DNA of 44,410 nucleotides from Anaerolineae bacterium (GCA_027002405.1 JALWZT010000269.1:1-44410); one strand, 5' to 3'; shown: positions 1-9,523, counted from the first letter of the stretch. Translations and numbers: made by a program. The notes: generated from the sequence alone by a model not told the origin.

Positions 1-8
1 GGACCAAA

Positions 9-1484
9 ATGGAACACCTCCCCGATTTAGGCTTTGATAACATCATCCTGGGTTTGTATCCATCCCCCACCAGGCCGAATGCCCTTTATTTGTTCAGCAC
101 CAAAACCCTCTATAAAAGCCTCGATGGGGGCGTCACCTGGCATCTCCATGATTTTACGACCGATCGTCACATGAACACTGTCCTGACCGTAGCCCCCGGG
201 CCCACGGAGGATCTGTTGCTTCTGGGCGCCATCAACCAAGTGATGCAGCCTTTTCCCAACGTATACATCAGCGATGACGGCGGCGTCTCATGGCGTTATT
301 CTGGCGGGGGCCTGCCCGATGGTCAGCGAGTCTATGCCCTGGCGCCCCAGCCCAATAACGCATCCATCCTGTATGCAGGATTGGATACGGGCGTTTACCG
401 ACTGAAAGATAAGGCCTGGGCCCCTATGAATCAAGGCATCGAGCAAATCCCAACCTACGCATTGGCACCGTCCCCCCATCATGCATCCACCCTGCTGGCG
501 GGAACCTCCCAAGGCGTTTTTCGATGTGAATCATGCCCAGGCCGATGGCGAGAGAGCAACAGTGGGATAAGAGCCCGCCCTATCCGAAAAGTGGCTCCCG
601 CACCTTCCCAGCCCACGACCCTCTACGCCTTGGGCGCGACGCCTTTCCGCAGTGATGACAGCGGCGAAAGCTGGACGCGGTTCGATATGGCATTGGAGGG
701 GGACGCCATTCGTATGCTGGCGGTGGATCCCCAAACTGCGCAAAGGGTGTATCTGGCCACTGACCAGGGTGTCTATTTGAGTGAGGATGGCGCAGAAAGC
801 TGGCGTCCTATCACGACGGGATTGACGGTGGTTGACACCTTTTCAATCGCCGTGGACCCTATGCGCCCCGGGGTTTTGTATGCGGGCACGCGCGAAGGGC
901 TGTTTCGCAGCCGGAATGGAGGCGCAACCTGGAGTTATGTGGATACGCAATACACCTTCATTCCTATGAGTTTGGCCGTCGATCCCGCTGCACCCCAGCG
1001 CATTTTTGCCGGTTCCAACGGCTCCGGTCTTTTTCTGAGCGAAGATGATGGCTGGACATGGCGGCATGTGCGCGACGTCAAAGGCGCCGTCAGGGCCATT
1101 GTCATCGACGCCGTCTCGCCCAACCGCATGTATGTGTGTACGTATGATAAAGGCCTGTATCGCAGCGTCGATGGCGGATCGAGGTGGCGTCGCCTGGAAA
1201 CAGGCATCGAGGGGCTTGAGGTGCGCGATCTGGCCATCGATCCCCTCCATCCCCACCTCCTCTATCTTGCCACCGAGGAAGGCGTGTTTCAAAGCGAGGA
1301 TGGCGGCGATTCATGGCGGCACTTCGACGCGAACCTCTCAGCCCGAGACATACAAAGCCTTGCCATGACGCCGCTTGGGGACAGGTTGTACGCCGGGAGC
1401 CTGGATGGCGGAGTATGGGCTTATGACTTTTTCCGTCCTCTCCCCCATCGATACTTTCTTCCATTTGTCTCCGCGTTAAACTGA
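9..1484 (+). CDS. BNR/sialidase-like repeat (beta-propeller) protein, probably secreted; may extend upstream of the window
   Basis: 491 aa ORF with many SxDGGxxWR / YxATxxGVxxSxDGG repeats; frame is open to the window edge; C-terminus PHRYFLPFVSALN. Confidence 0.85.
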   Translation: MEHLPDLGFDNIILGLYPSPTRPNALYLFSTKTLYKSLDGGVTWHLHDFTTDRHMNTVLTVAPGPTEDLLLLGAINQVMQPFPNVYISDDGGVSWRYSGGGLPDGQRVYALAPQPNNASILYAGLDTGVYRLKDKAWAPMNQGIEQIPTYALAPSPHHASTLLAGTSQGVFRCESCPGRWRESNSGIRARPIRKVAPAPSQPTTLYALGATPFRSDDSGESWTRFDMALEGDAIRMLAVDPQTAQRVYLATDQGVYLSEDGAESWRPITTGLTVVDTFSIAVDPMRPGVLYAGTREGLFRSRNGGATWSYVDTQYTFIPMSLAVDPAAPQRIFAGSNGSGLFLSEDDGWTWRHVRDVKGAVRAIVIDAVSPNRMYVCTYDKGLYRSVDGGSRWRRLETGIEGLEVRDLAIDPLHPHLLYLATEEGVFQSEDGGDSWRHFDANLSARDIQSLAMTPLGDRLYAGSLDGGVWAYDFFRPLPHRYFLPFVSALN

Positions 1485-1793
1485 AATCATTTTCAAACAA
1501 CGGTCGCTCAGCATCTAGCGAGCGAAGCGAGCGTCATGCCGTGGTTTTTGCGCTTCGCTAGAACCTGTTATGAACTTATCGCCAATTTCACGCGATTTTG
1601 TGAATGGCGAGCGTTTCAATTCGCCACGAATGACGCTGATGCGACGGATCGACGCGGATTTTTGAGGAAAAAGCATGGCATCTGTTTGAAAAATCCGCGA
1701 AAATCTGCTTTATCCGCGTTATCCGCGGCCAATTCTAACCTCCGATGCGGCGATCCTGAGCTTTGAGGGAAGCAAAGTGCACAACAGCCTCTA

Positions 1794-1977
1794 GCCGACC
1801 GAAGTGGCGTCTGCCACGCCCGCCCGGCGATGAAGTCGCCGGGCTATAAAACGGCGCCGGATAATTCCGGCTAGCCCCGCAACTGATTACTGATGACTGA
1901 TCACTGATTACTCGTACTCGCGCCTAACCTCGGCCTAACAATCCTCAATCCTAATCCTGATCCTATTTACGGAACAG
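1794..1977. repeat. 184-bp composite intergenic repeat, copy 1 (hairpin module + heptamers + GGATTA module)
   Basis: Near-identical to 23841-24024, same length, a handful of substitutions by eye. Confidence 0.9.
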
Positions 1978-2176
1978 TCACCATGAGCAATAGCTCACCA
2001 CATAACGATGAAAATGGGGCGCAAGTGGCAGGTGAGCATGAGACCTCGGAGGGTCTGCGCAGACCTCCGAGGTCTGGGGCCACCACGCCCGCCCGGCGAT
2101 GAAGTCGCCGGGCTATAAAACGGCGCCGGATAATTCCGGCTAGCCCCCCAGGCGCGCTGTTTCTAGCCTCGGCGCT

Positions 2177-2221
2177 ACTGAACACTGAATACTGATTACT
2201 GATGACTGATCACTGATTACT
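2177..2221. repeat. degenerate heptamer tandem array (ACTGATT/ACTGATG/ACTGAAC...)
   Basis: ctactgaacactgaatactgattactgatgactgatcactgattac. Confidence 0.9.
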
Positions 2222-2258
2222 CTATTTACGGAGCAGGATCACTCACGCACCTGAAACG

Positions 2259-3392
2259 TCACCCCTCCGGGTTCTCCTCGCAGGTCTTCAGGCCCGAGAG
2301 CGCGGGTTGGGAATAGGGGTTCAGCTCCAGGGCCTTCTCTAGCCAGGGGATGGCTTTGTCGCACTGGCGGGGCTCGCCGTAGATGTAAGCCAGGCCCAGG
2401 GTGTAGTAGTAGGCTTCGTTGTCCGCGCCCTGGGCGATGGCCCGCTCCAGAGGGCCCACCGCGTCCTCATACCGCTGGCGCCGGTAAAGGGCCATGCCCA
2501 GATGCGCCCAGGCCGCGGTGTTGTTGGGGTTACGCTCCACCGCGTGTTGCAGTTCGATGATGGCCCGCTCCGGATCGTCCATGTAGTAATAGGCCCATCC
2601 CAACGCGTCGTAAGCCTCGTCGTAGTCTGGGTTCAGCTTTAACGCCTGACGGAAACTTTCTATGGCTTTTTCATAGTCCTGTTGAGCCACATAATTTTGG
2701 CCTAATTCGAAATACAACCGGGGCAAATGGGGGTTAATGGCGATGGCCTGTTGGTATTCCTGAATCGCCTTGTCGTATTCACCCCGAATGTTGTACACGT
2801 ACCCCAATGCCCGATGGGTATCTGCACTTTGAGGATTGAGCTGCACCGCTTTCTGGCCTTCTTCCAGGGCTCGGGCCCAGTTCCCCGCGTCCGCGTAGAT
2901 TTCTGCCATATAGGCGCGGGCTTCAGCCAGGTTGGGGTCCAGGTCGATGGCGTGCACCGCGGCCGCGATGGCATCATCGATCTTGCCGTTCCAATCCAGG
3001 GCCCAGGCATAAACCGCGTTGGCCATAGCGTCTTCGGGCGCCAGCGCGATGGCCTTTTGGGCGCTCGCCAGGGCATCTTCCTTGTTCCCTTGCAGGATTT
3101 GCAGCCGGGCCAGGGTTGTCCATATGGTGGCATCCTCGGGAGACAACGCCAGGTACTGCTGATATGCGTCGATGGCATCCTGCAGCCTCCCTTCCGACAC
3201 GGCCAGTTCGGCATCGAGCAGGTACATGCGCGGGGATGTGGTGGGGGTCGGGGTCGGCTCGAAGGGATTAGGGATCCATCCGGGTTCCTGGCGATAAACC
3301 CAAAGGGCGATGACCCCCAGGATCACCACCGTTATCAGGGCCCGCCGTCGGCGTTGGGCTTTTCGCCGTTTGCGACTGTCAGTGATGTACAT
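2259..3392 (-). CDS. TPR-repeat protein with N-terminal membrane anchor
   Basis: N-terminal basic stretch + ALITVVILGVIALWVY; at least 8 TPR units (e.g. AWAHLGMALYRRQRYEDAVGPLERAIA). Confidence 0.9.
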   Translation of the reverse strand: MYITDSRKRRKAQRRRRALITVVILGVIALWVYRQEPGWIPNPFEPTPTPTTSPRMYLLDAELAVSEGRLQDAIDAYQQYLALSPEDATIWTTLARLQILQGNKEDALASAQKAIALAPEDAMANAVYAWALDWNGKIDDAIAAAVHAIDLDPNLAEARAYMAEIYADAGNWARALEEGQKAVQLNPQSADTHRALGYVYNIRGEYDKAIQEYQQAIAINPHLPRLYFELGQNYVAQQDYEKAIESFRQALKLNPDYDEAYDALGWAYYYMDDPERAIIELQHAVERNPNNTAAWAHLGMALYRRQRYEDAVGPLERAIAQGADNEAYYYTLGLAYIYGEPRQCDKAIPWLEKALELNPYSQPALSGLKTCEENPEG

Positions 3393-3395
3393 AAT

Positions 3396-4124
3396 TCAGA
3401 CCGAAGCGTCTTGCGCCAAGACCTGGGCAATGTGTCGGACCACGGGTTTTTTGCCCTGATGGATCAGGCCACCGTTGAGATGCATCATACAGGAGGCGTC
3501 GCAGGTCACGCAGATTTCCGCCCCGCTCTGTTCAATGGTCTCCAGTTTGTGGTTCATCATCGCGGTGGAAACCTCGGGCAGCTTTACCGCGAAGAGCCCT
3601 CCAAACCCGCAACACGCGTCCGCGTCCGGCAGCTCCACCCGGGTCGCGCCGGGGATATTTTCCAAAAGCAGCTCTGGCTGACGCCGCACGCCCAGCTCTC
3701 GGGTAAGATGACAAGAAGGATGGTAAGTATAGGTTCCTGGACGGCCCCCGACCGATTCCAGGCCCAGATCATCCACCAGAAACTGGCTGAATTCTCGGAC
3801 TCGAGCAGCCACTGCCTGGGCCCGGGCCAGGTTCTCGGGGTCTTCGGCAAAGAGTTCCGGGTAATGATGGATCACCATGGCCGCGCAGGAACCGGAAGGC
3901 GCGACAATAGGGCCTTCGGTATCCGCGAAAACGTCCAGAAAATGGAGGGCCATGGCTCGGGCTTCTTCCAGGAACCCTCCGTTGAACGCGGGTTGACCGC
4001 AACAGGTCTGTCCAGGGGGGACCTCCACCTGCACACCAGCCCGCTCCAGCACGGTCACCACATCCTCTCCGATTTCCGGGAAGAGGTTATCCACAAGGCA
4101 GGTGACAAAAAGTTGGACTCGCAT
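3396..4124 (-). CDS. lutA: (Fe-S)-binding CCG-domain protein, LutA/YkgE family
   Basis: MRVQLFVTCLVDNLFPEIG...PPGQTCCGQPAFNGG...ADACCGFGGLFAVK...CVTCDASCMMHL. Confidence 0.85.
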   Translation of the reverse strand: MRVQLFVTCLVDNLFPEIGEDVVTVLERAGVQVEVPPGQTCCGQPAFNGGFLEEARAMALHFLDVFADTEGPIVAPSGSCAAMVIHHYPELFAEDPENLARAQAVAARVREFSQFLVDDLGLESVGGRPGTYTYHPSCHLTRELGVRRQPELLLENIPGATRVELPDADACCGFGGLFAVKLPEVSTAMMNHKLETIEQSGAEICVTCDASCMMHLNGGLIHQGKKPVVRHIAQVLAQDASV

Positions 4125-4127
4125 AGG

Positions 4128-5375
4128 TCAAGGGAGATAGCGTTTGATGATGATGGATGCGTTCTGACCGCCAAAGCCAAAGGCATTGGCCATGCCCGCG
4201 TTCACTTCATGTTCCCGGGCCTGGTTGGGCACGTAGTCCAGGTCGCATTCGGGATCGGGCGTGGTGTAGTTGATGGTAGGGGGGATCCATCCGGTTTCGA
4301 TGGCTTTGACGATGGTGAGGACGCCAAACGCGCCCGAAGCGCCCATGGCATGGCCGATCATGGGCTTGATGGAGGGGGCCGGCACCTGATAAGCCCGTTG
4401 GCCCAAGGCCTTTTTCATGGCGCGGGTTTCGGCCACGTCGTTGAGTTTGGTGCCCGTGCCGTGGGCCGAAATGTAATCGATGGCCTCCGGGGTCAGACCG
4501 GCATCTTGCATGGCCAAAAGCATGGCCCGGGCCGCGCCTTCGCCTTCGGGATGAGGAGCAGCCATGTTATAGGCATCCAGGGTAAAGCCCATGCCGCCGT
4601 ATTCGGCCAGGATGGTGGCCCCTCGGGCCTGCGCGTGTTCCAACGATTCCAGGATGAACACTGCCGCGCCTTCGCCAATGATCATCCCATCCCGGGTGAG
4701 ATCAAAGGGACGGCATGCGGTTTCTGGCTCGTCGTTGCGGGTGGTCATCGCGCCCAAACGGCTGAAGGAGGTCATGATCAAGGGGGTCAGATAAGCATCT
4801 GTGCCCCCAGCGATCATCACATCGGCCTCGCCTCGTTGGATGCGTTGCGCGGCCTGGCCCACGCTGACCACCCCCGTGGCACAAGCCACCACCGGGGAGT
4901 TTACCGGGCCCTGGATCCCGTAGCGGATCCCCAGGTAGCAGGGGGTGGTAGTGATGAGTACCGCGGGCGCTTTGGCAGGGTTGATGGCCCGGGGACCTCG
5001 TTCGTGGATGGCGATCGCGTGCTGTTCCACAAAATCCAGCGCACCAAAGGCACTTCCTATCTCGATGCCTACCCGGGTGCGGTCCTCCTGTTCCAAATCC
5101 AACCCCGAATGGGCCAGGGCTTCTTCCGTGGCAGCCACAGCAAGATGCGTTACTCGCCCCAAACGTCGGACATCACGTCGCCCCAGGTAGCGACTGGGGT
5201 CAAAGCCTCGGATGGTCACCGCAATCTGGGTGGGTAAATCCGAAGGATCGTAATCGGTAATGCGTCCTGCGCCTGTGCGGCCGGCCAACATCCCCTCCCA
5301 GGTGGAAGGGGCGTCCAGGCCCAGGCCGCTGACAGCGCCCATGCCGGTGATAACAACGCGTCGTTGGGAATGCAT
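4128..5375 (-). CDS. fabF: beta-ketoacyl-ACP synthase II
   Basis: RRVVITGMGAVSGLG, active-site VVACATG, SAHGTGT, GHAMGASG motifs. Confidence 0.93.
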   Translation of the reverse strand: MHSQRRVVITGMGAVSGLGLDAPSTWEGMLAGRTGAGRITDYDPSDLPTQIAVTIRGFDPSRYLGRRDVRRLGRVTHLAVAATEEALAHSGLDLEQEDRTRVGIEIGSAFGALDFVEQHAIAIHERGPRAINPAKAPAVLITTTPCYLGIRYGIQGPVNSPVVACATGVVSVGQAAQRIQRGEADVMIAGGTDAYLTPLIMTSFSRLGAMTTRNDEPETACRPFDLTRDGMIIGEGAAVFILESLEHAQARGATILAEYGGMGFTLDAYNMAAPHPEGEGAARAMLLAMQDAGLTPEAIDYISAHGTGTKLNDVAETRAMKKALGQRAYQVPAPSIKPMIGHAMGASGAFGVLTIVKAIETGWIPPTINYTTPDPECDLDYVPNQAREHEVNAGMANAFGFGGQNASIIIKRYLP

Positions 5376-5438
5376 GGAGTCTCCTGAATAATTGGGTTTG
5401 GAAATATAGATGACTTTCCTAAAAAAGCCACGAAGGAA

Positions 5439-5518
5439 GTAATCAGTGATCAGTAATCAGTGTTCAGTATTCAGTTGAAGATGAGAACGCAGATTTGCGC
5501 AGATTCTCACTGATTACT
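5439..5518. repeat. heptamer array followed by GCAGATTTGCGCAGATT-type module
   Basis: agtaatcagtgatcagtaatcagtgttcagtattcagt...gaacgcagatttgcgcagattctcactgattac. Confidence 0.8.
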
Positions 5519-5672
5519 ATTTTCAAGGCAGGTCCTGGGCTCGTTGACCTCGGTATGTTAGCAGTACGATGACGTATCGTCAAGGATAGCACAAGCCCGG
5601 CCACCTTGCCAATGCCTTGGGTATGCTGTGTTCCAGGTGCTAGAATAAATAGACGTTCTTTTGCATTCCGCG

Positions 5673-5854
5673 GTAACTGCTAACGTACTTGATTTTAGGC
5701 CACAAGGAGCCACGAAGTCTCGAAGTTTTTCGACGACACGAAGAAAAAATAAAGACAAATACGTCGTGCCTTCGCCTCTCCCCCGCGTGCGGGGGAGCCG
5801 GAGGGGGCCTTCGTGTCTTCGTGGCAAAAAGTGTGGCAATATCTTAGTCGTTAC
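5673..5854. mobile_element. MITE-like element copy 1, 182 bp, imperfect GTAAC...GTTAC terminal repeats
   Basis: Begins GTAACTGCTAAC and ends TTAGTCGTTAC; flanked by direct repeat ATTCCGCG at 5665-5672 and 5855-5862; second copy at 9524-9705. Confidence 0.9.
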
Positions 5855-5938
5855 ATTCCGCGACCATTGCCTCGCGACCGTGTTTTATTCAGTGACAAAG
5901 CATCTTCGAAAAACGGTCGCGTCTTCATTGATGATACC

Positions 5939-6505
5939 GTGACCGATTACACTGTTCTGACAGACGCTGCCCTGGTGCAACTGGCCAAAGAAGACCCCGA
6001 GGCCTTTGGCGAACTGTACACGCGGCATGTGGAAAAAATCTACAATTACATCTACTATCGGGTTGGCGATCAAGACGAAGCTCAAGACCTCACCGCCCGT
6101 ACCTTTTTCCAGGCGTTACGCAAGATCGATAGCTACGAAGAGCGGGGGCTTCCTTTTTCCGCCTGGCTTTATCGCATTGCCCATAACCTGGTTGCCAACT
6201 GGCATCGCAGCCAGTCCCGCCATCGTTCAGCCCCTTTGGATGAGCTGATGACGGCTGCCCCCGAGCATACCAATCCCAGTGCCATCGTCGAACGCCAGGA
6301 AGCTCACAGCATTTTGTTGGAGGCCATTCGCAATCTACCCGAAGACAGACAGGAGCTGCTGATCCTCAAGTTTGTGGAGCGCTTACCCAATGCCCAGATC
6401 GGCCAAATTATGGGCCGTTCCGAATCCTCCATTAAATCCCTCTATCATCGCACTTTGAAAAACCTGCGTGCAGATTTGCAAGCGCGCGGACTGCTCCGTA
6501 AATAA
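5939..6505 (+). CDS. ECF/sigma-70 family RNA polymerase sigma factor
   Basis: ALVQLAKEDPEAFGELYTRHVEKIYNYIYYRVGD..AQDLTARTFFQALRKID.. and C-terminal region-4 HTH LPNAQIGQIMGRSESSIKSLYHRTLKNLR. The track start (5813) lies inside the MITE, so in-frame GTG at 5939 is preferred. Confidence 0.88.
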   Translation: MTDYTVLTDAALVQLAKEDPEAFGELYTRHVEKIYNYIYYRVGDQDEAQDLTARTFFQALRKIDSYEERGLPFSAWLYRIAHNLVANWHRSQSRHRSAPLDELMTAAPEHTNPSAIVERQEAHSILLEAIRNLPEDRQELLILKFVERLPNAQIGQIMGRSESSIKSLYHRTLKNLRADLQARGLLRK

Positions 6506-7070
6506 AGTAATCAGTAATCAGTTATCAGTAATCAGTAGGAATCAGCGTTCCCCTTTTCCTCGGTATCGGCGCGGGCTGGTCCGCCGTTGGACTGCGACGT
6601 CATTCCGAGGGAGCGAAGCGACCGAGGCATGTCCTGAGCGCAGTCGAAGGAAATCTAGCGAAGCGCAAAAACCACGGCATGGCGCTCGCTTCGCTCGCTA
6701 GATGCCCTTCGATTCCTCAGGGCAGGCTTCGCTCCCTCCGGTCGCTCAGCATGACGAATATCTGCGGCAATCTGCGTTGCGAAGCATCGGCGCAAATCAG
6801 CGTCCCCTCCACCTGCCACTTACCCCCTGCAATGCAACCTGTGTCTTATTTTCGTCGTTATGCGGTGAGCTATGGCTCATGGCGACAGCTTTGAAAATAG
6901 GATTCGGATCAGGATTAGGATTAAGATCGCCAGGCCTACGTTGAACGAGCCTGCAACGGGCGTGATACGTGAAACGTGAAACGTGGGAATCTTACGCATC
7001 ACGCATCACGTTTTACGGTCCGCCAGCTTGGCCGCGAGGCGTTTTCATTCGTATCGGCGCATAGTCGTTC
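6506..7070. repeat. composite repeat block: heptamers, palindromic GTCATTCCGAGGG element (6597-6756), AATCTGCG module, GGATTA/ACGTGAAACGT module
   Basis: Same modules recur at 7.5-8.2 kb, 22.2-24.0 kb and 33.7-34.2 kb. Confidence 0.85.
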
Positions 7071-7103
7071 GTGGCGACTGTTCTGATTATTTTGGAGTCC
7101 CTT

Positions 7104-7472
7104 ATGTCCCAAGATGTTCATCCCGATCGTTTAGAGCAATATACCCGTGGGCTACAAAACGCGGGCGCTGCCAAGGCCCAATTGCTGTGCAACCCCATCC
7201 TTTCCCACGAAGAACCTGTCTTCGCGTTGGTGCGGTGGCTGCATCAGGTTTTGCGGCCCGTGCCCCTGGACCCCGCGTTCAAAGCCACCCTGCGAGAACA
7301 ATTGGTGGAAGCGGCCGCGCGGGAGCATGCTCAGCGACAGTGGCAAAAGAACCCAACCCCTGTACGTTCCCGGCTTCCCTGGATCGCCTCGGCCGCGATG
7401 TTGGGGGCCACAGCCACCCTGGCTGGGGCCTATGCTGTATGGCGATGGGGAGCGACCCGAGAGGCGGCATAG
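7104..7472 (+). CDS. hypothetical small single-TM protein
   Basis: MSQDVHPDRLEQYTRGLQNAG..., C-terminal TM IASAAMLGATATLAGAYAVW; ATG 7104 preferred over track start at 7071. Confidence 0.6.
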   Translation: MSQDVHPDRLEQYTRGLQNAGAAKAQLLCNPILSHEEPVFALVRWLHQVLRPVPLDPAFKATLREQLVEAAAREHAQRQWQKNPTPVRSRLPWIASAAMLGATATLAGAYAVWRWGATREAA

Positions 7473-7526
7473 CGGGCATTGGCCGCGCGAAGGGATTGCT
7501 TTTCCCTTTTCTTTTATGCTACAATC

Positions 7527-8175
7527 GTGCTGCTTTGTAAATAGGATTCGGATCAGGATTAGGATTGAGATCATCAGGACGACGTTGAGCGAGGCACCAA
7601 CGAACGTCAAACGTAAAACGTGAAACGTCAGGTCATGACGCATGACGTTTGACGCTTGACGAAATCGGCTTCCCGCGCCAACGTGGCCGCGAGATGTTTT
7701 CATCCGTATCGGCGAACTGCCGTTCGTGAAGACTGCTATGAAAATAGAATGATCGCTGGTTGCTGAGGAATCGCCAGGCCGACGTTGGGCGAGTCGGCAA
7801 AGGTTCGTATTGCGTATTCCGTATTCCGTCCAGTCGTTACGCAATACGCAATACGGAATACGAGTCACGCCGCCCTGGCCGCGAGGCATTTTCGTCGGTA
7901 TCGGCGCGGGGTGGCCCGCCGTCGGACTGCTTTGTAAATAGAGTAATCAGTGATCAGTTATCAGTAATCAGTAGAGCCGTGCGACGTCATTCCGAGGGAG
8001 CGAAGCGACCGAGGAATCTAGCGAAGCGCAAAAAAACACCGCGTGGCGCTCGCTTCGCTCGCTAGATGCTTCGCTCCCTTCGGTCGCTCAGCATGACGAA
8101 CATCTGCGGAAATCTGCGTTGCATCTGCGGGCAGCTGCGTTCCCATTTTTATCCTTATCGTCGCGGGGCGCGGCC
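7527..8175. repeat. composite repeat block (GGATTA/CGTCAAACGT module, heptamers 7942-7973, palindromic element 7984-8098)
   Basis: Sequence shared with 18334-18525 and 32853-33000 (first part) and with 6597-6756 and 33996-34110 (last part). Confidence 0.85.
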
Positions 8176-8236
8176 GCTGTTGAATTGCTTATCATTTCCT
8201 TTATCCAGTCTGCAATCATTCTGTGAGGTAATCATA

Positions 8237-9448
8237 ATGGCTCCTTATTATGCAAAAATCAGCGGTTGGGGGATGTATGTCCCGGAAAATGTGCTCACCA
8301 ATCATGATCTGGAAAAAATGATGGATACCAGTGACGAGTGGATTGTCACCCGCACAGGTATCCGAGAACGACGGATTATCTCGGAAGGGGAGACCACCGT
8401 ATCCATGTCGGTGGAAGCCAGCAAACGGGCTTTGGCCCAGGCCGGCATTCAGCCCGAAGACCTGGACCTGATCATCCTGGCCACCTCCACGCCCGATTAC
8501 CTGGTTCCACCCGCTTCCAGCATGATCCAAGACCAACTGGGCGCTCAATGTGGGGCTTTTACCCTGGTCGCGGGCTGCTCAGGGTTCGTCTACAGCCTGG
8601 CTACCGCGGCTCAGTTTATTCAAACGGGGGCGTACAAGCACATTCTGGTCATTGGCGCAGAGGTCATCAGCAAAGGCATTGATTGGGAGGACCGCAACAC
8701 CGCTGTGCTTTTTGGGGATGGTGCGGGCGCGGTGGTGGTGAGCCGCACCACCCGGCCTGGGGGCTTGCTCAGCATGAAGCTGGGTTCCGATGGTTCCGGA
8801 TGGGACGCGTTGCTTTTACCGGGCATTGGCATTAAAAATTATCCGAGCCACGAAATTATTGATCGCAAGGACCACAAACTCAAGATGAAAGGCCGCCCGG
8901 TGTTCAAATTTGCCACCCGCGTGATGAGCGATGCCACCACCGAGGTGGTGACCCAGGCCGGCCTGACCATGGATGACATCGATGTCTTGATCCCTCATCA
9001 GGCCAATCAGCGCATTATTGATTTGGCCTTGCGCCGTCTGGGCTTCCCCGCGGAAAAAACCGTTGTCAACCTGGATCGCTATGGCAACACCTCGGCTGCA
9101 TCCATTCCCCTGGCATTGGTGGAGGCCATGGAGGAAGGGCGGATCAAAGAACATGATAAGGTGGTCATGATCGCGTTTGGCGCGGGGCTTACCTACGCCG
9201 CGGTGGTGTGGGAGTTCCAGCCCTGGGAGATCGGGCCGGAGGATGAAGAGGAAGCGATCCTGGTCACCAACTGGCCCGTGGACAACGTTTTCCAGCGAAA
9301 AATGCAGGAAATGCGCCTGGCCGCGTGGAAAATGAAGGTCCAGGCCCGGACCAAAGCTTCCGAGGCCTCCATGGCCATCATGCTCCCCCTTTATTCCTTC
9401 CGCAAGGGCCTGAAAAAACGCATAAATGGAGACAAGAAGGCCAAGTAG
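8237..9448 (+). CDS. fabH: beta-ketoacyl-ACP synthase III with ~75-residue C-terminal extension
   Basis: ISGWGMYVPENVLTNHDLEKMMDTSDEWIVTRTGIRERR, VAGCSGFVYSLATA, IPHQANQRI, DRYGNTSAASIPLAL; start at ATG 8237 after GAGGTAATCATA, not 8066 (which lies in repeats). Confidence 0.93.
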   Translation: MAPYYAKISGWGMYVPENVLTNHDLEKMMDTSDEWIVTRTGIRERRIISEGETTVSMSVEASKRALAQAGIQPEDLDLIILATSTPDYLVPPASSMIQDQLGAQCGAFTLVAGCSGFVYSLATAAQFIQTGAYKHILVIGAEVISKGIDWEDRNTAVLFGDGAGAVVVSRTTRPGGLLSMKLGSDGSGWDALLLPGIGIKNYPSHEIIDRKDHKLKMKGRPVFKFATRVMSDATTEVVTQAGLTMDDIDVLIPHQANQRIIDLALRRLGFPAEKTVVNLDRYGNTSAASIPLALVEAMEEGRIKEHDKVVMIAFGAGLTYAAVVWEFQPWEIGPEDEEEAILVTNWPVDNVFQRKMQEMRLAAWKMKVQARTKASEASMAIMLPLYSFRKGLKKRINGDKKAK

Positions 9449-9523
9449 GGGCATGCATGCATCCACCAGCGAGCCCCACTACCCAATATCCCGTATCGAC
9501 TATCCTGCTGCAAGAGATTCGAG

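Noticed and set aside
2727-5237. 836-aa plus-strand ORF
   Set aside because: Antisense to TPR, LutA and FabF genes, which carry clear motifs; high-GC artefact.
5813-5938. N-terminal extension of the sigma factor (MSSWQKVWQYLSRYIPRPLPRD...)
   Set aside because: Encoded by MITE sequence and its flank; GTG at 5939 gives a normal ECF N-terminus.
8066-8236. 57-residue N-terminal extension of FabH
   Set aside because: Lies in repeat modules; the ATG at 8237 with upstream GAGGT matches the canonical FabH start.
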